Assembly: GCA_946480605.1 (NCBI GenBank)
Contig: CAMLKW010000021.1
Location: 1-35,347 of the forward strand
Length of the DNA stretch: 35,347 bases
Reading direction: 5' to 3'
Source: an uncultured Roseateles sp.
GTDB lineage: Bacteria > Pseudomonadota > Gammaproteobacteria > Burkholderiales > Burkholderiaceae
Numbering within the stretch: the first letter of the stretch is position 1; every line of letters begins with the position of its first letter. Below the pieces are notes generated by a model that worked only from the letters and a program-made list of their open reading frames with translations, did not search any database and was not told where the DNA came from. This document shows, one piece after another, positions 26,709 to 35,214 of this stretch. A program made the translations under genes and the position numbers.

Positions 26709-26876
26709 TCAGTGAGCGGCGCGACGCAGCAGCAGCTCGGCGGCAACAGCCTGCAGCCGGCGCAGATCCTCGGCGTCCATCGTCGGCGCGGCGGGCGGTG
26801 GCGCCGTGCTGCCGTCTGCCCGGGCCTGTGGCTGCGGCGCGTCCACCACTTCGAATTCGTTGATGACGACGGCCAT
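26709..26876 (-). CDS. Small DUF5908-like eCIS protein
   Basis: A 55-aa gene that is easily missed. It starts at 26876 with an excellent AAGGAGAA ribosome binding site overlapping the stop of the LysM gene. The N-terminus is MAVVINEFEVVDAP, the middle is Pro/Ala-rich, and the C-terminus is a helix ending AELLLRRAAH. This layout (beta-strand, Pro linker, basic helix) fits the small DUF5908 proteins found beside Pvc7 genes and, by size, the Afp6/Pvc6 position. Its function is unknown; it may be a baseplate staple or chaperone. Family assignment is from memory of the pattern. Confidence 0.75.
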   Translation of the reverse strand: MAVVINEFEVVDAPQPQARADGSTAPPPAAPTMDAEDLRRLQAVAAELLLRRAAH

Positions 26877-26888
26877 GGCGGTTCTCCT

Positions 26889-27662
26889 TCAGAAGCGCGG
26901 TGTGCGGACCGAGGCGGACAGCGACGCCGAGGCCGACAGGTCCAGAAACTGCCCGGCGGCCAGTTGGCGTGGGTTGTCGATGCCATTGGCCGAGGCCAGT
27001 GCCTGCCAGGACACGCCGGCCCGTGTCGCCGCCGCCAGGCCCTGCAGCGTGCTGCCGGCGGCGGCGGGCGTCATGGGCACGGTGCCTGGCGCGCCGGGCA
27101 GGCCGAGCGAGGCACCGGGGCTGCCACCGAAGTCGGAGATCAGGATGGTCTGCTGCGACATCGCCATGGACAGCGTCGAGCGCAGCGGCTTGCCCTCGGG
27201 CGAGAAGTAGTCGATGGTCTCCTCGATGCTGTCGATCAGGCCCTTGAAGTTGAAGGAACCCCAGCTGAAGCGCACGCCCGGCGGCAGGAACTTGGACGGG
27301 TCGCTCTGCGCCTTCTTGCCCTTGATGAAGTAGATGACCTCCTGGCTCAGCTTGCGCACGTCGTCGACGCCGGCCTGACCGGCATCGAACCACAGCTGCA
27401 CCGACAGCTTGGTGGTGCCCGCGCCGATGAACTGCCGGCCCTGCGTGCCGCCGGCCTGGTCTCCACCGCCGCCACTGCCGCTGCCGCCCGCCGGGCTGCC
27501 GGCGGTGTTGCTGCTGCTGTTGTTCTGGATCTGGTTGGCGAAGCTGAGCTTCAGCGACTCGGGGTTGAACTGCACCGTGGCGGTCTTGCCTCCCGGCAGG
27601 TCGTCCTCCAGGTTCTCGGCGAGCTCGACGAGCAGGGCCTTGCTGGCGTGGGTGTCGCTCAT
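26889..27662 (-). CDS. LysM-domain tube-baseplate adaptor (Pvc7/gp53-like)
   Basis: A 257-aa protein. The N-terminal about 185 residues (VQFNPESLKLSFANQI, then KLSVQLWFDAG and LPPGVRFSWGSFNFKG) are the conserved CIS tube-adaptor region. A Gly/Ser-rich linker sits at about 48-75. A LysM module lies at about 203-245 (STLQGLAAATRAGVSWQALA, then ANGIDNPRQLAAGQFLDL). In Afp/Pvc particles this protein sits between the inner tube and the hub. LysM commonly binds N-acetylglucosamine polymers, though in CIS it is structural. The stop overlaps the ribosome binding site of the next gene. Confidence 0.92.
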   Translation of the reverse strand: MSDTHASKALLVELAENLEDDLPGGKTATVQFNPESLKLSFANQIQNNSSSNTAGSPAGGSGSGGGGDQAGGTQGRQFIGAGTTKLSVQLWFDAGQAGVDDVRKLSQEVIYFIKGKKAQSDPSKFLPPGVRFSWGSFNFKGLIDSIEETIDYFSPEGKPLRSTLSMAMSQQTILISDFGGSPGASLGLPGAPGTVPMTPAAAGSTLQGLAAATRAGVSWQALASANGIDNPRQLAAGQFLDLSASASLSASVRTPRF

Positions 27663-27663
27663 T

Positions 27664-28113
27664 TCATTTCCCCGGCTGCATCGTGAAGGACTCGTAGGCG
27701 ATCTGCAGCTCCTCCACCGCGATCGCGCCGTCCTTGGCGCTGAAGCTGGGCGCCTTCAGCTTGACCGGCAGGCAGCGCTGCAGCAGCACGCGGGCGCGCT
27801 CGCTGGCGCCGTCGGCAGCAAGCAGCACGACGGTGGCCTGGGCGCGCTTGCCCGGGTTGGCCAGGCAGTCGGACATCCAGTTCCACAGCTCGAAGCTGTC
27901 CTCGCTCATGCCGCGCTTGAGCGTCAGCTGGCCGAAGGTGGCCGGCCCGGCGAGGCGGATCTGGCGGTCGTTGTTGCCGCCCTCGCGGAGCGTCTTGACC
28001 TCCATCGACATCTCGATGCCGTCGCAGTCCGAGAAGGCCGCGCTGACCAGCGGTGCGGACGCACCCTCGGGCACGATCTCGACGGCGAAGTTGAAGGCGG
28101 TGAAGGGACGCAT
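27664..28113 (-). CDS. Inner tube protein 2 (Pvc5-like)
   Basis: A 149-aa protein of the phage tail tube (gp19-like) family. Pattern elements: FTAFNFAVEIVPEG, SDCDGIEMSMEVKTLREGGN, RQIRLAGPATFGQLTLKRGM and VEELQIAYESFTM. This second tube paralogue in eCIS loci normally forms the first ring on the hub. The ATG directly abuts the stop of sheath 2, with AGGAGG upstream inside the sheath gene. It differs clearly from tube 1, so it is a specialised paralogue and not a copy. Confidence 0.94.
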   Translation of the reverse strand: MRPFTAFNFAVEIVPEGASAPLVSAAFSDCDGIEMSMEVKTLREGGNNDRQIRLAGPATFGQLTLKRGMSEDSFELWNWMSDCLANPGKRAQATVVLLAADGASERARVLLQRCLPVKLKAPSFSAKDGAIAVEELQIAYESFTMQPGK

Positions 28114-30873
28114 TCAGTGCACCTCCTGCGACTGCACGCGCTCGCCGCTGCGCATCAGCAGCACGGTGAGGAAGCTCATCGGCAGCGCCGGGGCGACCTT
28201 CAGCTCGACCCAGAACTGGCCGGCGTCGCGCCGCGGGCGGGTGTTGAGGTCGTCGCCGACGTTGACCTGGAAGGCCTGCCGTGCGCTGGCGCCGACGAGG
28301 GCGCCGCGACGGTAGAGCTGGTCGAGCAGGGCCTCGAAGCCGCGCTCGACCGTGCGGCGCAGCGTCGCGCCATTGGGCTCGAAGACATAGGTGACGCCGC
28401 GCTGCAGCGCCAGGCGGCGCAGCAGGCACATCAGCCGGCGCACGTTGATGGGCCGCCAGTCGGGGTCGGGCGACAGCGTGTCCGAGCTGCTGACGATGAA
28501 GCCTATGGGCGCGCTGCGCAGCAGGTTGACCTGGGCGTCGAGCAGCTGCTGGCGCTGCGCCAGCGTCGGGCGCAGGCCCGGCCGGCTCAGCGAGACGACG
28601 TCGCGCAGCGGGCGGTTGGCCGCGGCGATCCAGGCGCCGCGTTCCAGCGCCGTGGCGGCCAGCTGGCCGCAGGCCGGGCCGTCGGGCGGGAACCAGATCT
28701 CGTCGGCGTCCCTGCGGATCATCAGCCAGGGGTGCAGCAGCGCGCCGTGCGACAGCGCGCGGCTTTCGTTCTCGCCGATCGCCGGCGGGTCGCCGGGGCC
28801 GGCCAGCGGTTCGGCCTGGGCGCGCAGGCGGTCGGCATGGCGGCAGGCCTGTTCGGCGCTGTAGGCCATCGGCAGCGACAGCAGGGCCAGCATGTCGCCG
28901 CGGCCGGCGGCCGTGCGCAGCATCAGCCGGTGGATGGATGTCAGCGTCAGGTCTTGCCAGGGCAGCGCCTCCCAGCCCTGCAGGCCGATGACGATGCGCA
29001 CCGGTGCCGACCAGGGCGAGCGCCTCGGCCCGAGGCTGGCGCGCACGCGGTAGTAGGCGGTGCCCGGCTTGCGCGGACCGGCGTCGAAGCGCGTCGCCGG
29101 GCCTTGCTGGACGGCGACGGCGCTCTCGAAGGCGGGCGCCATGGCCTCCTGCAGCTCATAGGTGGCGCCGGCCATCACCGGCGTCCAGTAGAGGGCGAAC
29201 GAGCCGTCGGCGCGCGGGTCCGGCCCGCGCACGAAGGCCGGGCGCGGCAGCGGCGCGCTCGCGCAGGCGCGGAAGGCTTCACCGGCGCAGGGGTCGAGTG
29301 GCTCCGGCAGCGGTGGCAGTTCGGTCCAGGTCGCGGGTGGGTCGGCGATGGGCTGCCAGCCGGGGTGGATGGCATCGGGCAGCACCAGCAGCGTGGGCTC
29401 GTCGGCGAGGCGCTCGGGCCGCGCGCCGAAGACGGCGTGCATGCCGTGCAGCGGCGCCGGGCGGTGCGGGTCCGGGCCGGTCAGGCGCAGCGCCTCGGCC
29501 TGATCGGCCAGCAGGTCGGCACCGTAGCCGGCCAGCAGCGGCTCGGCGAACAGCGGCCAGCCGAACTCGCGCAGGCCGTCGCGCTGCAGCGCGGCCAGCG
29601 GGCTGGGCAGGGCCTGCAGCTGGGCGTCGAAGTCGTCGAGGTCGTCCAGCGGGATGAGCAGGCCGGTGCCCGCGAGCGGGTCGGACGCGAGGTCGAGGCG
29701 GCTGCTGAGGCGCCCCAGCGCGTCGCGGCTTGCGAAGGCGCCGGTGACGGCATCGCCGCTGCCGAACAGCTGCTCGTCGTCGGGCAGGCCGAAGACGCTG
29801 CGTGCATCGGGCTCCACCGAGCTGGCCAGGCTGAGGTCGGTGATCAGGTCCTGCTGCTCGGGCGAGGTGCGCGTGCGCAGGTCCAGCCGCAGCAGCTGCA
29901 CGAGACGCGGCTGCGGGTCGGCGCACCAGGCCTCGAAGGCCTGGCGGGCGCTGTTCAGTGACATCCGCCAGGGCCGGCCGGTGACGACGACCTCGACCTT
30001 GCCATCGAGGTCCGGCGCCGCGCTGATCTCGGGCGCGTCGACGCTCATCCATGCGCGGCGCTGCGCGAAGCCCAGCGCCAGCACCTGGCCACGCTGCGGC
30101 AGCTCCTGCGGCGGCAGGCGCAGCCACAGGCTCAGGCGCCCATCGGCATGCCATTGGTGACGCTCGGCGGGCGCCGCGGCGGTGCCTTCAGTGCCCTCGG
30201 GCACGGGCACGTTGCTGGTGGCGTCACCGAGCAAGGGCTTGATCGCGACGCGGCCGTCGATGCGCAGCCGCAGGCCGGCTAGGGCATCCACGCGCAGATG
30301 CATGCGGATGGGGCCTAGCGCGATGCGCAGCAGGTCGCCGGGACGCAGCGCGGCGACGGGTGCGGCGAGCTGCAGCGTGAACTTGTCCAGCGCGCGGGCG
30401 CGCAGCGGCGTGGACACCAGGCGCGCGGCGACCTGCACCGTGTCGGCGCCGCTCCCGGGGCTGCGCGCCGGCAGGCTGGCCGGTCGCAGATGCCATTGCC
30501 GGCCCGCGCCGCGGCGGCGCACGCGCAGCAGCGAGGGCAGCGGGAATCGGCTCGTTTTGACGCCGGCCCCGGCCACGCGCAGCACCCAGCAGCGCCGGCC
30601 GCCCTGGCTGAAGAAGGCGCGCACGGCGGCATGCAGATGACCCGTCAGCGTCGCGCCGGTGGCGGCGTCCAGCGCCAGCGGCAGCGGGCCTCCAAAAATC
30701 GTCTCGAACTCCGCCAGGCTTTCGACCGCGACGGCGGCCGTCAACGGGCCGCTGCCGGCGAAGCCGACGAACAGCGCGATGTCCATGCGCGGCAGCGTTA
30801 GGTCCAGCGCCGGTGGTGGCACGTCGAAGCTGACGCCGGGCAGGCGTCGCAGCGATGGCGGGTTGCGGGTCAT
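28114..30873 (-). CDS. Large sheath protein 2 with fibronectin-III-like insert
   Basis: A 919-aa tail sheath paralogue. The N-terminus (about 30-100: DIALFVGFAGSGPL, FETIFGG and AVRAFFSQGGRRCWVLRVAG) and the C-terminus (INVRRLMCLLRRLALQRG, then YVFEPNGATLRRTVERGFEA) carry the sheath signatures needed for the handshake with neighbours. Residues about 545-630 read as a fibronectin type III-like domain (FALYWTPVMAGATYELQEA, then TAYYRVRASLGPRRSPWSAP) placed inside the sheath fold. Extra beta-rich material lies at about 150-300. It is larger than sheath 1 (676 aa). The position between the two tube genes equals Pvc3/Pvc4, where baseplate-proximal sheath variants occur. Confidence 0.9.
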   Translation of the reverse strand: MTRNPPSLRRLPGVSFDVPPPALDLTLPRMDIALFVGFAGSGPLTAAVAVESLAEFETIFGGPLPLALDAATGATLTGHLHAAVRAFFSQGGRRCWVLRVAGAGVKTSRFPLPSLLRVRRRGAGRQWHLRPASLPARSPGSGADTVQVAARLVSTPLRARALDKFTLQLAAPVAALRPGDLLRIALGPIRMHLRVDALAGLRLRIDGRVAIKPLLGDATSNVPVPEGTEGTAAAPAERHQWHADGRLSLWLRLPPQELPQRGQVLALGFAQRRAWMSVDAPEISAAPDLDGKVEVVVTGRPWRMSLNSARQAFEAWCADPQPRLVQLLRLDLRTRTSPEQQDLITDLSLASSVEPDARSVFGLPDDEQLFGSGDAVTGAFASRDALGRLSSRLDLASDPLAGTGLLIPLDDLDDFDAQLQALPSPLAALQRDGLREFGWPLFAEPLLAGYGADLLADQAEALRLTGPDPHRPAPLHGMHAVFGARPERLADEPTLLVLPDAIHPGWQPIADPPATWTELPPLPEPLDPCAGEAFRACASAPLPRPAFVRGPDPRADGSFALYWTPVMAGATYELQEAMAPAFESAVAVQQGPATRFDAGPRKPGTAYYRVRASLGPRRSPWSAPVRIVIGLQGWEALPWQDLTLTSIHRLMLRTAAGRGDMLALLSLPMAYSAEQACRHADRLRAQAEPLAGPGDPPAIGENESRALSHGALLHPWLMIRRDADEIWFPPDGPACGQLAATALERGAWIAAANRPLRDVVSLSRPGLRPTLAQRQQLLDAQVNLLRSAPIGFIVSSSDTLSPDPDWRPINVRRLMCLLRRLALQRGVTYVFEPNGATLRRTVERGFEALLDQLYRRGALVGASARQAFQVNVGDDLNTRPRRDAGQFWVELKVAPALPMSFLTVLLMRSGERVQSQEVH

Positions 30874-30889
30874 GGCGGCGGTCCTGCCG

Positions 30890-31342
30890 TTATTCCATTT
30901 CCAGGCGCTCGTAGGCCAGCACCAGCTCTTCCATCGCCACGTCGGTGCCCTTGGCGTTGAAGGGGCCGCTGGTGTGCTTGATGATGCGGGCTCGCAGCAG
31001 CTTCCAGGTCTGGACGATCTGCGTGTGGTCTTCGTTCTGCAGCTGGATCGTCACCGTGCGTAGCGCGCCCTGGTCGCCGTTGCGGATCTGGTCCAGCCAC
31101 TGGTAGAGCGACAGCGAGCCGATGACGCCGCGCTTCAGCGTCACGTCGGTGGCCTTGTTCAGACCGGTGATCTTCATCACGCTGTTCTCGCGGCTGTTGC
31201 CGGTGCGGTACTCGGCGACGGTCACTTCCATGCCGACGCCGCTGACTTCCTGGAAGCCCGCGTCGGCCCCGTCGGTGACGCCGTTGCCAAGGTCGACGAG
31301 GAAGTTGAACTGCACATAGGGACGGTCTCTGAGGACGGCCAT
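30890..31342 (-). CDS. Inner tube protein 1 (Pvc1-like)
   Basis: A 150-aa phage tail tube protein. Elements: RPYVQFNFLVDLG, AGFQEVSGVGMEVTVAEYRTG, TGLNKATDVTLKRGVIGS and MEELVLAYERLEME. It should polymerise into the hexameric inner tube through which cargo is loaded. A very strong AAGGAGAT ribosome binding site precedes the ATG, in line with a high-copy subunit. It lies 36 nt after sheath 1, the usual pairing for co-assembled sheath and tube. Confidence 0.96.
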   Translation of the reverse strand: MAVLRDRPYVQFNFLVDLGNGVTDGADAGFQEVSGVGMEVTVAEYRTGNSRENSVMKITGLNKATDVTLKRGVIGSLSLYQWLDQIRNGDQGALRTVTIQLQNEDHTQIVQTWKLLRARIIKHTSGPFNAKGTDVAMEELVLAYERLEME

Positions 31343-31378
31343 GTTGGATCTCCTTGAGGCTCAGGGCTTGCTGATCGA

Positions 31379-33409
31379 TCAGGACTTCGCGTCCGCGGTC
31401 CATTGGCCGATTCTGAAAATCACGAACTCGGCGGGGTACAGCGGCGCGACGCCGATCAGGCAGACCAGGCGGCCGTTGTCGAGGTCGTTCTGCGTCATCG
31501 TCGAGCGGTCGCAGCGCACGAAGAAGGCCTTCTCGGGCTTGTCGCCGAGCAGCGCGCCGTTCTGCCATTCGTTGAGCAGGAAGTCGGACACCGAGCGGCG
31601 CAGATTGGCCCAGAGCTTTTCGCCGTTGGGCTCGAAGACGGCCCACTGCGTGCTCTTGTCGATGGAGTGCTCCAGGTAGGCGAAGTAGCGGCGCAGGTTG
31701 ACGTACTTCCATTCGGGGTCGGAGCTGATCAGCCGCGCGCCCCACAGCCGCATGCCGCGGCCCTCGAAGTAGCGGAAGCAGTTGATGCCTTCGGGGTTGA
31801 GAACCTCCTGCTGGGCCTTGTTGAGCAGGGTCTCGAAGCCCAGTGCCAGCGACACGACCTCGTTGGCCGGCGCCTTGTAGACGGCGCGCTGGATGTCGTT
31901 GCGGGCATAGATGCCGGCGACGAAGCCGCTGGGCGGCAGGTTGATCTCCTTGCCACCGATCGGGTCGAGCACGGTGACCCAGGGGTAGTAGAGGGCCGCG
32001 TGCTTGGAGTCGAGCTTGGCGCGCATGTTGCGCACCTCGGCAATGCTCTGGCCCTCGGCGCTGTCGAGCACGGCGATGCGGTAGCGCATGTACTCGGCAT
32101 GCTGGATCAGCAGCAGCTGGATGGCGTCGGCGTCGCTGGCGTAGTTCGTGTAGTCGGCTGTCGAGCCCGGCGCGGCGACGATGGAGATGTCCTCCAGGTC
32201 CTCGAACTGCTTCAGGCCGAGCGAGTAGTTGCGGTCGAGGAAGGCCTCGCCTTCGTAGTCGGCCGCGGTCGGCCGGGCGCCGTCGTTGCCGCCGTCGAGC
32301 AGGAAGTCCGCCGAGACGCCCATGCCGAGCTTGTCGAGCACGCCGATGCGGCGCCGCGTCTCCTCGGTCGTGGGTGCGAGCAACGCGACCGGGTCGGGGC
32401 CGAACAGGCCCAGCAGCACGTCGCCGGCCGAGGCGATGTCGGTCGGGTCGCGGGCGATGACCAGCGGCAGGCGGATTGCGTCCGAGGCCGAGTTGGGTGT
32501 CGTCGCGAAGTAGTCGAAGGCCGAGTCGCGGCTGGCGCCGCTGCGGTGCTCCGGGTCCAGCGGCAGGCCGGTCCAGCTGCCGAGGTCGGTGCTGCCGTCG
32601 CGGCTCAGCAGGCTCACGCTCAGCGTCACGACGCGGATCGCGTCGCCCTGGCCGAGGTCGGGGTTGGGGAAGAGTTCGTTCAGCGTCATGGGGACGTCGG
32701 GGCTCGCCGCCGGCACGGCAGCGAAGTTCCACTCGGCCTCGTCCTCGTCCCAGGCGGCCCGGTAGAAGCCACCCAGCGACGCATCGTCGGGGCTGGCGCG
32801 GTCGGCGGACCAGACCAGATCACCGTGCTTCAGCGAGCGCACCGTCGTCTTCTCGGCCTTGGTGATGGGGTCGACGCCGACGCTGAGGATGTTGCCGCCG
32901 GCCTTCAGCGTGAAGCGCACGCGGGCGTTGCCGGCGGCGCCCGGGTGCCGGGCGCGCACGACCAGCCCGGCGCTCAGCAGCTCGCGCACGCGGGCATGGC
33001 CGTCCTGGTAGTAGCTGACGCCGCCCTTCTCGATGACGGCTGCCGCGGCGGCTTCCTCGGTGTCGGGATCGATGGGTGCATAGCGCACCGGCGTCGTCGC
33101 GCCTTCTTCGTCCATGGGCTTGAAGATGCGCGAGATGTAGAGCCGCTTGCCGCCGTTGCTGAAGAAGGCGCGCACGCCCTGCCAGAGGTGGTGGGTCAGC
33201 GGGCTGTCGGTATTGAAGACCAGCTCGTTGCCGTCGCCGTAGATCTCCTCGAACTCGCCGAGGCTGGTGATGATGTCCGGCGGCAGGTGTACCGGGCCGG
33301 TCCGGGCGGCGCCGATGAAACCGGTGGTCGTTGTCGACACCCCTTCGATCGACTTGGACCGGAACGAGGTCTCTTCCACGAACACGCCGGGTGCAAGGTA
33401 TTCGGGCAT
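31379..33409 (-). CDS. Contractile tail sheath protein 1
   Basis: A 676-aa full-length sheath. The N-terminus YLAPGVFVEETSFRSKSIEG (from residue 4), then TTTTGFIGAARTGP and LGEFEEIYGDG, is the hallmark of eCIS sheaths. VRAFFSNGGKRLYISRIF follows. The C-terminus has LWGARLISSDPEWKYVNLRR, AVFEPNGEKLWANLRRSV and the closing VAPLYPAEFVIFRIGQW. About 300 residues of variable beta-rich insert lie between and probably face outward. The protein contracts to drive the tube. The strong TAGGAGAG ribosome binding site overlaps the upstream stop codon. Confidence 0.96.
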   Translation of the reverse strand: MPEYLAPGVFVEETSFRSKSIEGVSTTTTGFIGAARTGPVHLPPDIITSLGEFEEIYGDGNELVFNTDSPLTHHLWQGVRAFFSNGGKRLYISRIFKPMDEEGATTPVRYAPIDPDTEEAAAAAVIEKGGVSYYQDGHARVRELLSAGLVVRARHPGAAGNARVRFTLKAGGNILSVGVDPITKAEKTTVRSLKHGDLVWSADRASPDDASLGGFYRAAWDEDEAEWNFAAVPAASPDVPMTLNELFPNPDLGQGDAIRVVTLSVSLLSRDGSTDLGSWTGLPLDPEHRSGASRDSAFDYFATTPNSASDAIRLPLVIARDPTDIASAGDVLLGLFGPDPVALLAPTTEETRRRIGVLDKLGMGVSADFLLDGGNDGARPTAADYEGEAFLDRNYSLGLKQFEDLEDISIVAAPGSTADYTNYASDADAIQLLLIQHAEYMRYRIAVLDSAEGQSIAEVRNMRAKLDSKHAALYYPWVTVLDPIGGKEINLPPSGFVAGIYARNDIQRAVYKAPANEVVSLALGFETLLNKAQQEVLNPEGINCFRYFEGRGMRLWGARLISSDPEWKYVNLRRYFAYLEHSIDKSTQWAVFEPNGEKLWANLRRSVSDFLLNEWQNGALLGDKPEKAFFVRCDRSTMTQNDLDNGRLVCLIGVAPLYPAEFVIFRIGQWTADAKS

Positions 33410-33419
33410 GGAAGCTCTC

Positions 33420-34268
33420 CTAGGCAGAGATGAAGACGAAGGACGACGATCCGCTGCCGCGGATCACCAGTGGCGAACCGGCGACCAGCAGGGCCGGGGC
33501 GAGGGGTGTGGGTGGCGAGGCCGACAGGTCCTGCAGCAGCGACACGGGCGGCAGCGACTGCAGCGCGCACAGGTCGGGCGCGGCGGCTGCGGCGATGGCG
33601 GGCGACCAGAAGGCGCGCAGGCTCACCGGCCATTCGGCCAGCGGCGGCACGATGTGGGCCGGCGAGCCGCCCAGCGGCAGGTCGACCGGGGCCGGTAGCG
33701 CGCACAGCAGCAGCGCGCAGCCGCGCCGGTCGGCCAGGCCGCGGGCCAGCAGGCGGCCGTCGGCGGCCAGCCGCAGCTCCAGCCAGGCCCAGGCGGCGGG
33801 CTGCTCCGGATCGGAGGCCAGCCGCAGCTCGACACGCACCTCGCCGACGCCGGCGGGTACCGCGCGGGACGGGGTGCAGAACAGCGGGACATGGGGCTCG
33901 GCGGTGGGGTCGAGGGCGGGCGACTGGGCCAGGCAGGCGGGTTCGAACAGACCGGCATGCGGCAGGTCGGCCGGGACCGTCATCGGCAGGTAGCGGCCAA
34001 GGGCGTCTTCGACGGTCAGTTCGTAGCGGCGCGTCGTTGGCGGTGATGTGGGTGGCGCGGACATGCCGCGCAGGCGGTGGCAGGCGAAGGCGCCGTAGCC
34101 GTTGGCCGCCAGTTGCCGCGGCGCGCCGTGCGGCTGCTGCGGATCGCGCAGGCGCACCTTCAGCCCGTCGCTGACGACGCGGCCATCGAAGCCGTCGCGG
34201 AACATGACGCCCAGCACCGGCGTCAGCGCGTTCGTGTCGAAGCCCGGCCGCAGCTGACGAACGCTCAT
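33420..34268 (-). CDS. Unrecognised 282-aa eCIS operon protein
   Basis: I do not recognise this family with confidence. The ATG at 34268 overlaps the DUF4255 stop by ATGA; longer in-frame extensions run through that gene and are rejected. The N-terminal part (VSDGLKVRLRDP, then ANGYGAFACHRLRGM) and YELTVEDALGRYLPM suggest beta-rich folds like carboxypeptidase-regulatory or Ig-like domains. The next part has alternating strands (VRVELRLASDP, AWAWLELRLAADGRLLARGL). The C-terminal about 70 residues are Ala/Pro/Ser-rich and end FVFISA. Between the tail terminator and the sheath it could be a cap adaptor or particle decoration. It is likely a structural protein and not an enzyme. Confidence 0.6.
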   Translation of the reverse strand: MSVRQLRPGFDTNALTPVLGVMFRDGFDGRVVSDGLKVRLRDPQQPHGAPRQLAANGYGAFACHRLRGMSAPPTSPPTTRRYELTVEDALGRYLPMTVPADLPHAGLFEPACLAQSPALDPTAEPHVPLFCTPSRAVPAGVGEVRVELRLASDPEQPAAWAWLELRLAADGRLLARGLADRRGCALLLCALPAPVDLPLGGSPAHIVPPLAEWPVSLRAFWSPAIAAAAAPDLCALQSLPPVSLLQDLSASPPTPLAPALLVAGSPLVIRGSGSSSFVFISA

Positions 34269-34870
34269 GCTGCAGGCTCCGCTTCGGTGCCGTAGAGCAG
34301 CTCGCGCCTCGTCACGAGGCCGGCGTCGCGCAGCGCCAGCTCGGACTCCAGCATCACCATGCGCGCGACATACATCACCGAGGTCTGCCAGCGCGTGCGG
34401 TACTTGTCCCACAAGCCCAGGTAGTCGGCCAGGCCGGGCGGGTCCAGCGACAGCTCGACCGTCTCCAGCGGGCCGAAGACGGCCAGCTCGCGGCGCGTCA
34501 GCGAGTGGTTGAGCTGGCTGGCGTCGAGCACCGCGTTGTCCTCGATGAAGCGCATCGCCCAGCCGAGCAGGCGCAGCTGGCGCTCGGCCTCGCCGGCCCA
34601 GGGCGTCAGCATGAAGTGCAGGTCCAGCGGCAGGGCGGGGCGCCGCAGCACGCCGTCGGCGCCGCGGCGCGGCGGCTGGTTGCGCGCGGCCGCCGCGGTG
34701 ACGCGCCACAGCATCAGGGAGAAGCCCTCGTTGACGAGCTGGCTGCCGAAGTCGTGCGTCTGATAGAGCTGGAAGGACGGGTTGGACGTGAACTCGTCGC
34801 GCGGGCAGCGTTCCTCGATCAGGCGCAGCAGCGTCCTGGCGACGGCGGCGATGGCGAGGTGGCTGGCCAT
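34265..34870 (-). CDS. DUF4255 tail terminator/cap protein (Pvc16-like)
   Basis: A 201-aa protein from the ATG at 34870 (MASHLAIAAVARTLLRLIEE). A longer in-frame start at 35011 would overlap the upstream gene by over 100 nt and is rejected. The start, the central SFQLYQTHDFG with EGFSLMLWRVT, and LPLDLHFMLTPWAGEAERQL with LLGWAMRFIEDN are the DUF4255 signature. This family includes Pvc16/Afp16, which caps and ends the tube and sheath. In this locus the terminator is encoded first, as in many DUF4255-headed eCIS operons. ATGA overlap with the next gene implies coupled translation. Confidence 0.93.
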   Translation of the reverse strand: MASHLAIAAVARTLLRLIEERCPRDEFTSNPSFQLYQTHDFGSQLVNEGFSLMLWRVTAAAARNQPPRRGADGVLRRPALPLDLHFMLTPWAGEAERQLRLLGWAMRFIEDNAVLDASQLNHSLTRRELAVFGPLETVELSLDPPGLADYLGLWDKYRTRWQTSVMYVARMVMLESELALRDAGLVTRRELLYGTEAEPAA

Positions 34871-34878
34871 GCCTGCGG

Positions 34879-35145
34879 TCAGCCTTGTCGGCCGTAGGTC
34901 GGGTTCGTTGCCATCGGATCGGAGTTCTTCACCACGCCCTCGCTTTCCAGTTTGGCCAAGGCCAGCTCGACTTTCATCAGCGCCACCTCCCCATGGCGGG
35001 GCGCGAGCCACCAGCGCTGTATGCCCGCCGCCGTGTCTGCCGCCCGCGGGTGCTCGTCCAGGTAGCCGCGGATCCAGGCCGCGGTTTCATCCACGGTCGG
35101 GCCCAGGGGAGATGTGTTGCCCATCGCTGTGCCCCATGGCGCCAT
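34879..35145 (-). CDS. Small winged-helix-like protein at the head of the eCIS operon
   Basis: An 88-aa protein if it starts at the ATG at 35145, or 81 aa from the ATG at 35124. A TTG at 35214 would give 111 aa. Core sequence: VDETAAWIRGYLDEHPRAAD, then GIQRWWL, ALMKVELALAKLESEGVVK. The helix-helix-helix pattern with a final K-L-x-x-x-G-x-V and a short beta-hairpin (NSDPMATNPTYGRQG) looks like a winged helix. Such small proteins often sit beside the terminator gene in eCIS loci. DNA binding or regulation is inference only. The gene ends 8 nt before the DUF4255 start. Confidence 0.7.
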   Translation of the reverse strand: MAPWGTAMGNTSPLGPTVDETAAWIRGYLDEHPRAADTAAGIQRWWLAPRHGEVALMKVELALAKLESEGVVKNSDPMATNPTYGRQG

Positions 35146-35184
35146 GCCATCCACCGCTGACAGCGCATCAAGCGTTCCCGTCCG

Positions 35185-35214
35185 AATAAACGTGGGGGGT
35201 GCCAGTGCAATCAA
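35185..35214 (-). promoter_or_regulatory. Candidate sigma-70-type promoter for the eCIS operon
   Basis: On the minus strand TTGATT (35209-35214) and TTTATT (35185-35190) are separated by 18 nt and match the -35 and -10 consensus at 4 of 6 positions each. The site is about 40 nt before the first ATG (35145) and is the only A+T-rich spot in an otherwise GC-rich leader. It is prediction by eye; the true start may lie right of the window. Confidence 0.3.

Noticed and set aside
34871..35011. Longer start for the DUF4255 gene at 35011
   Set aside because: It would overlap the small upstream gene by 133 nt; the extra residues look like shadow sequence and the family starts at the ATG at 34870.
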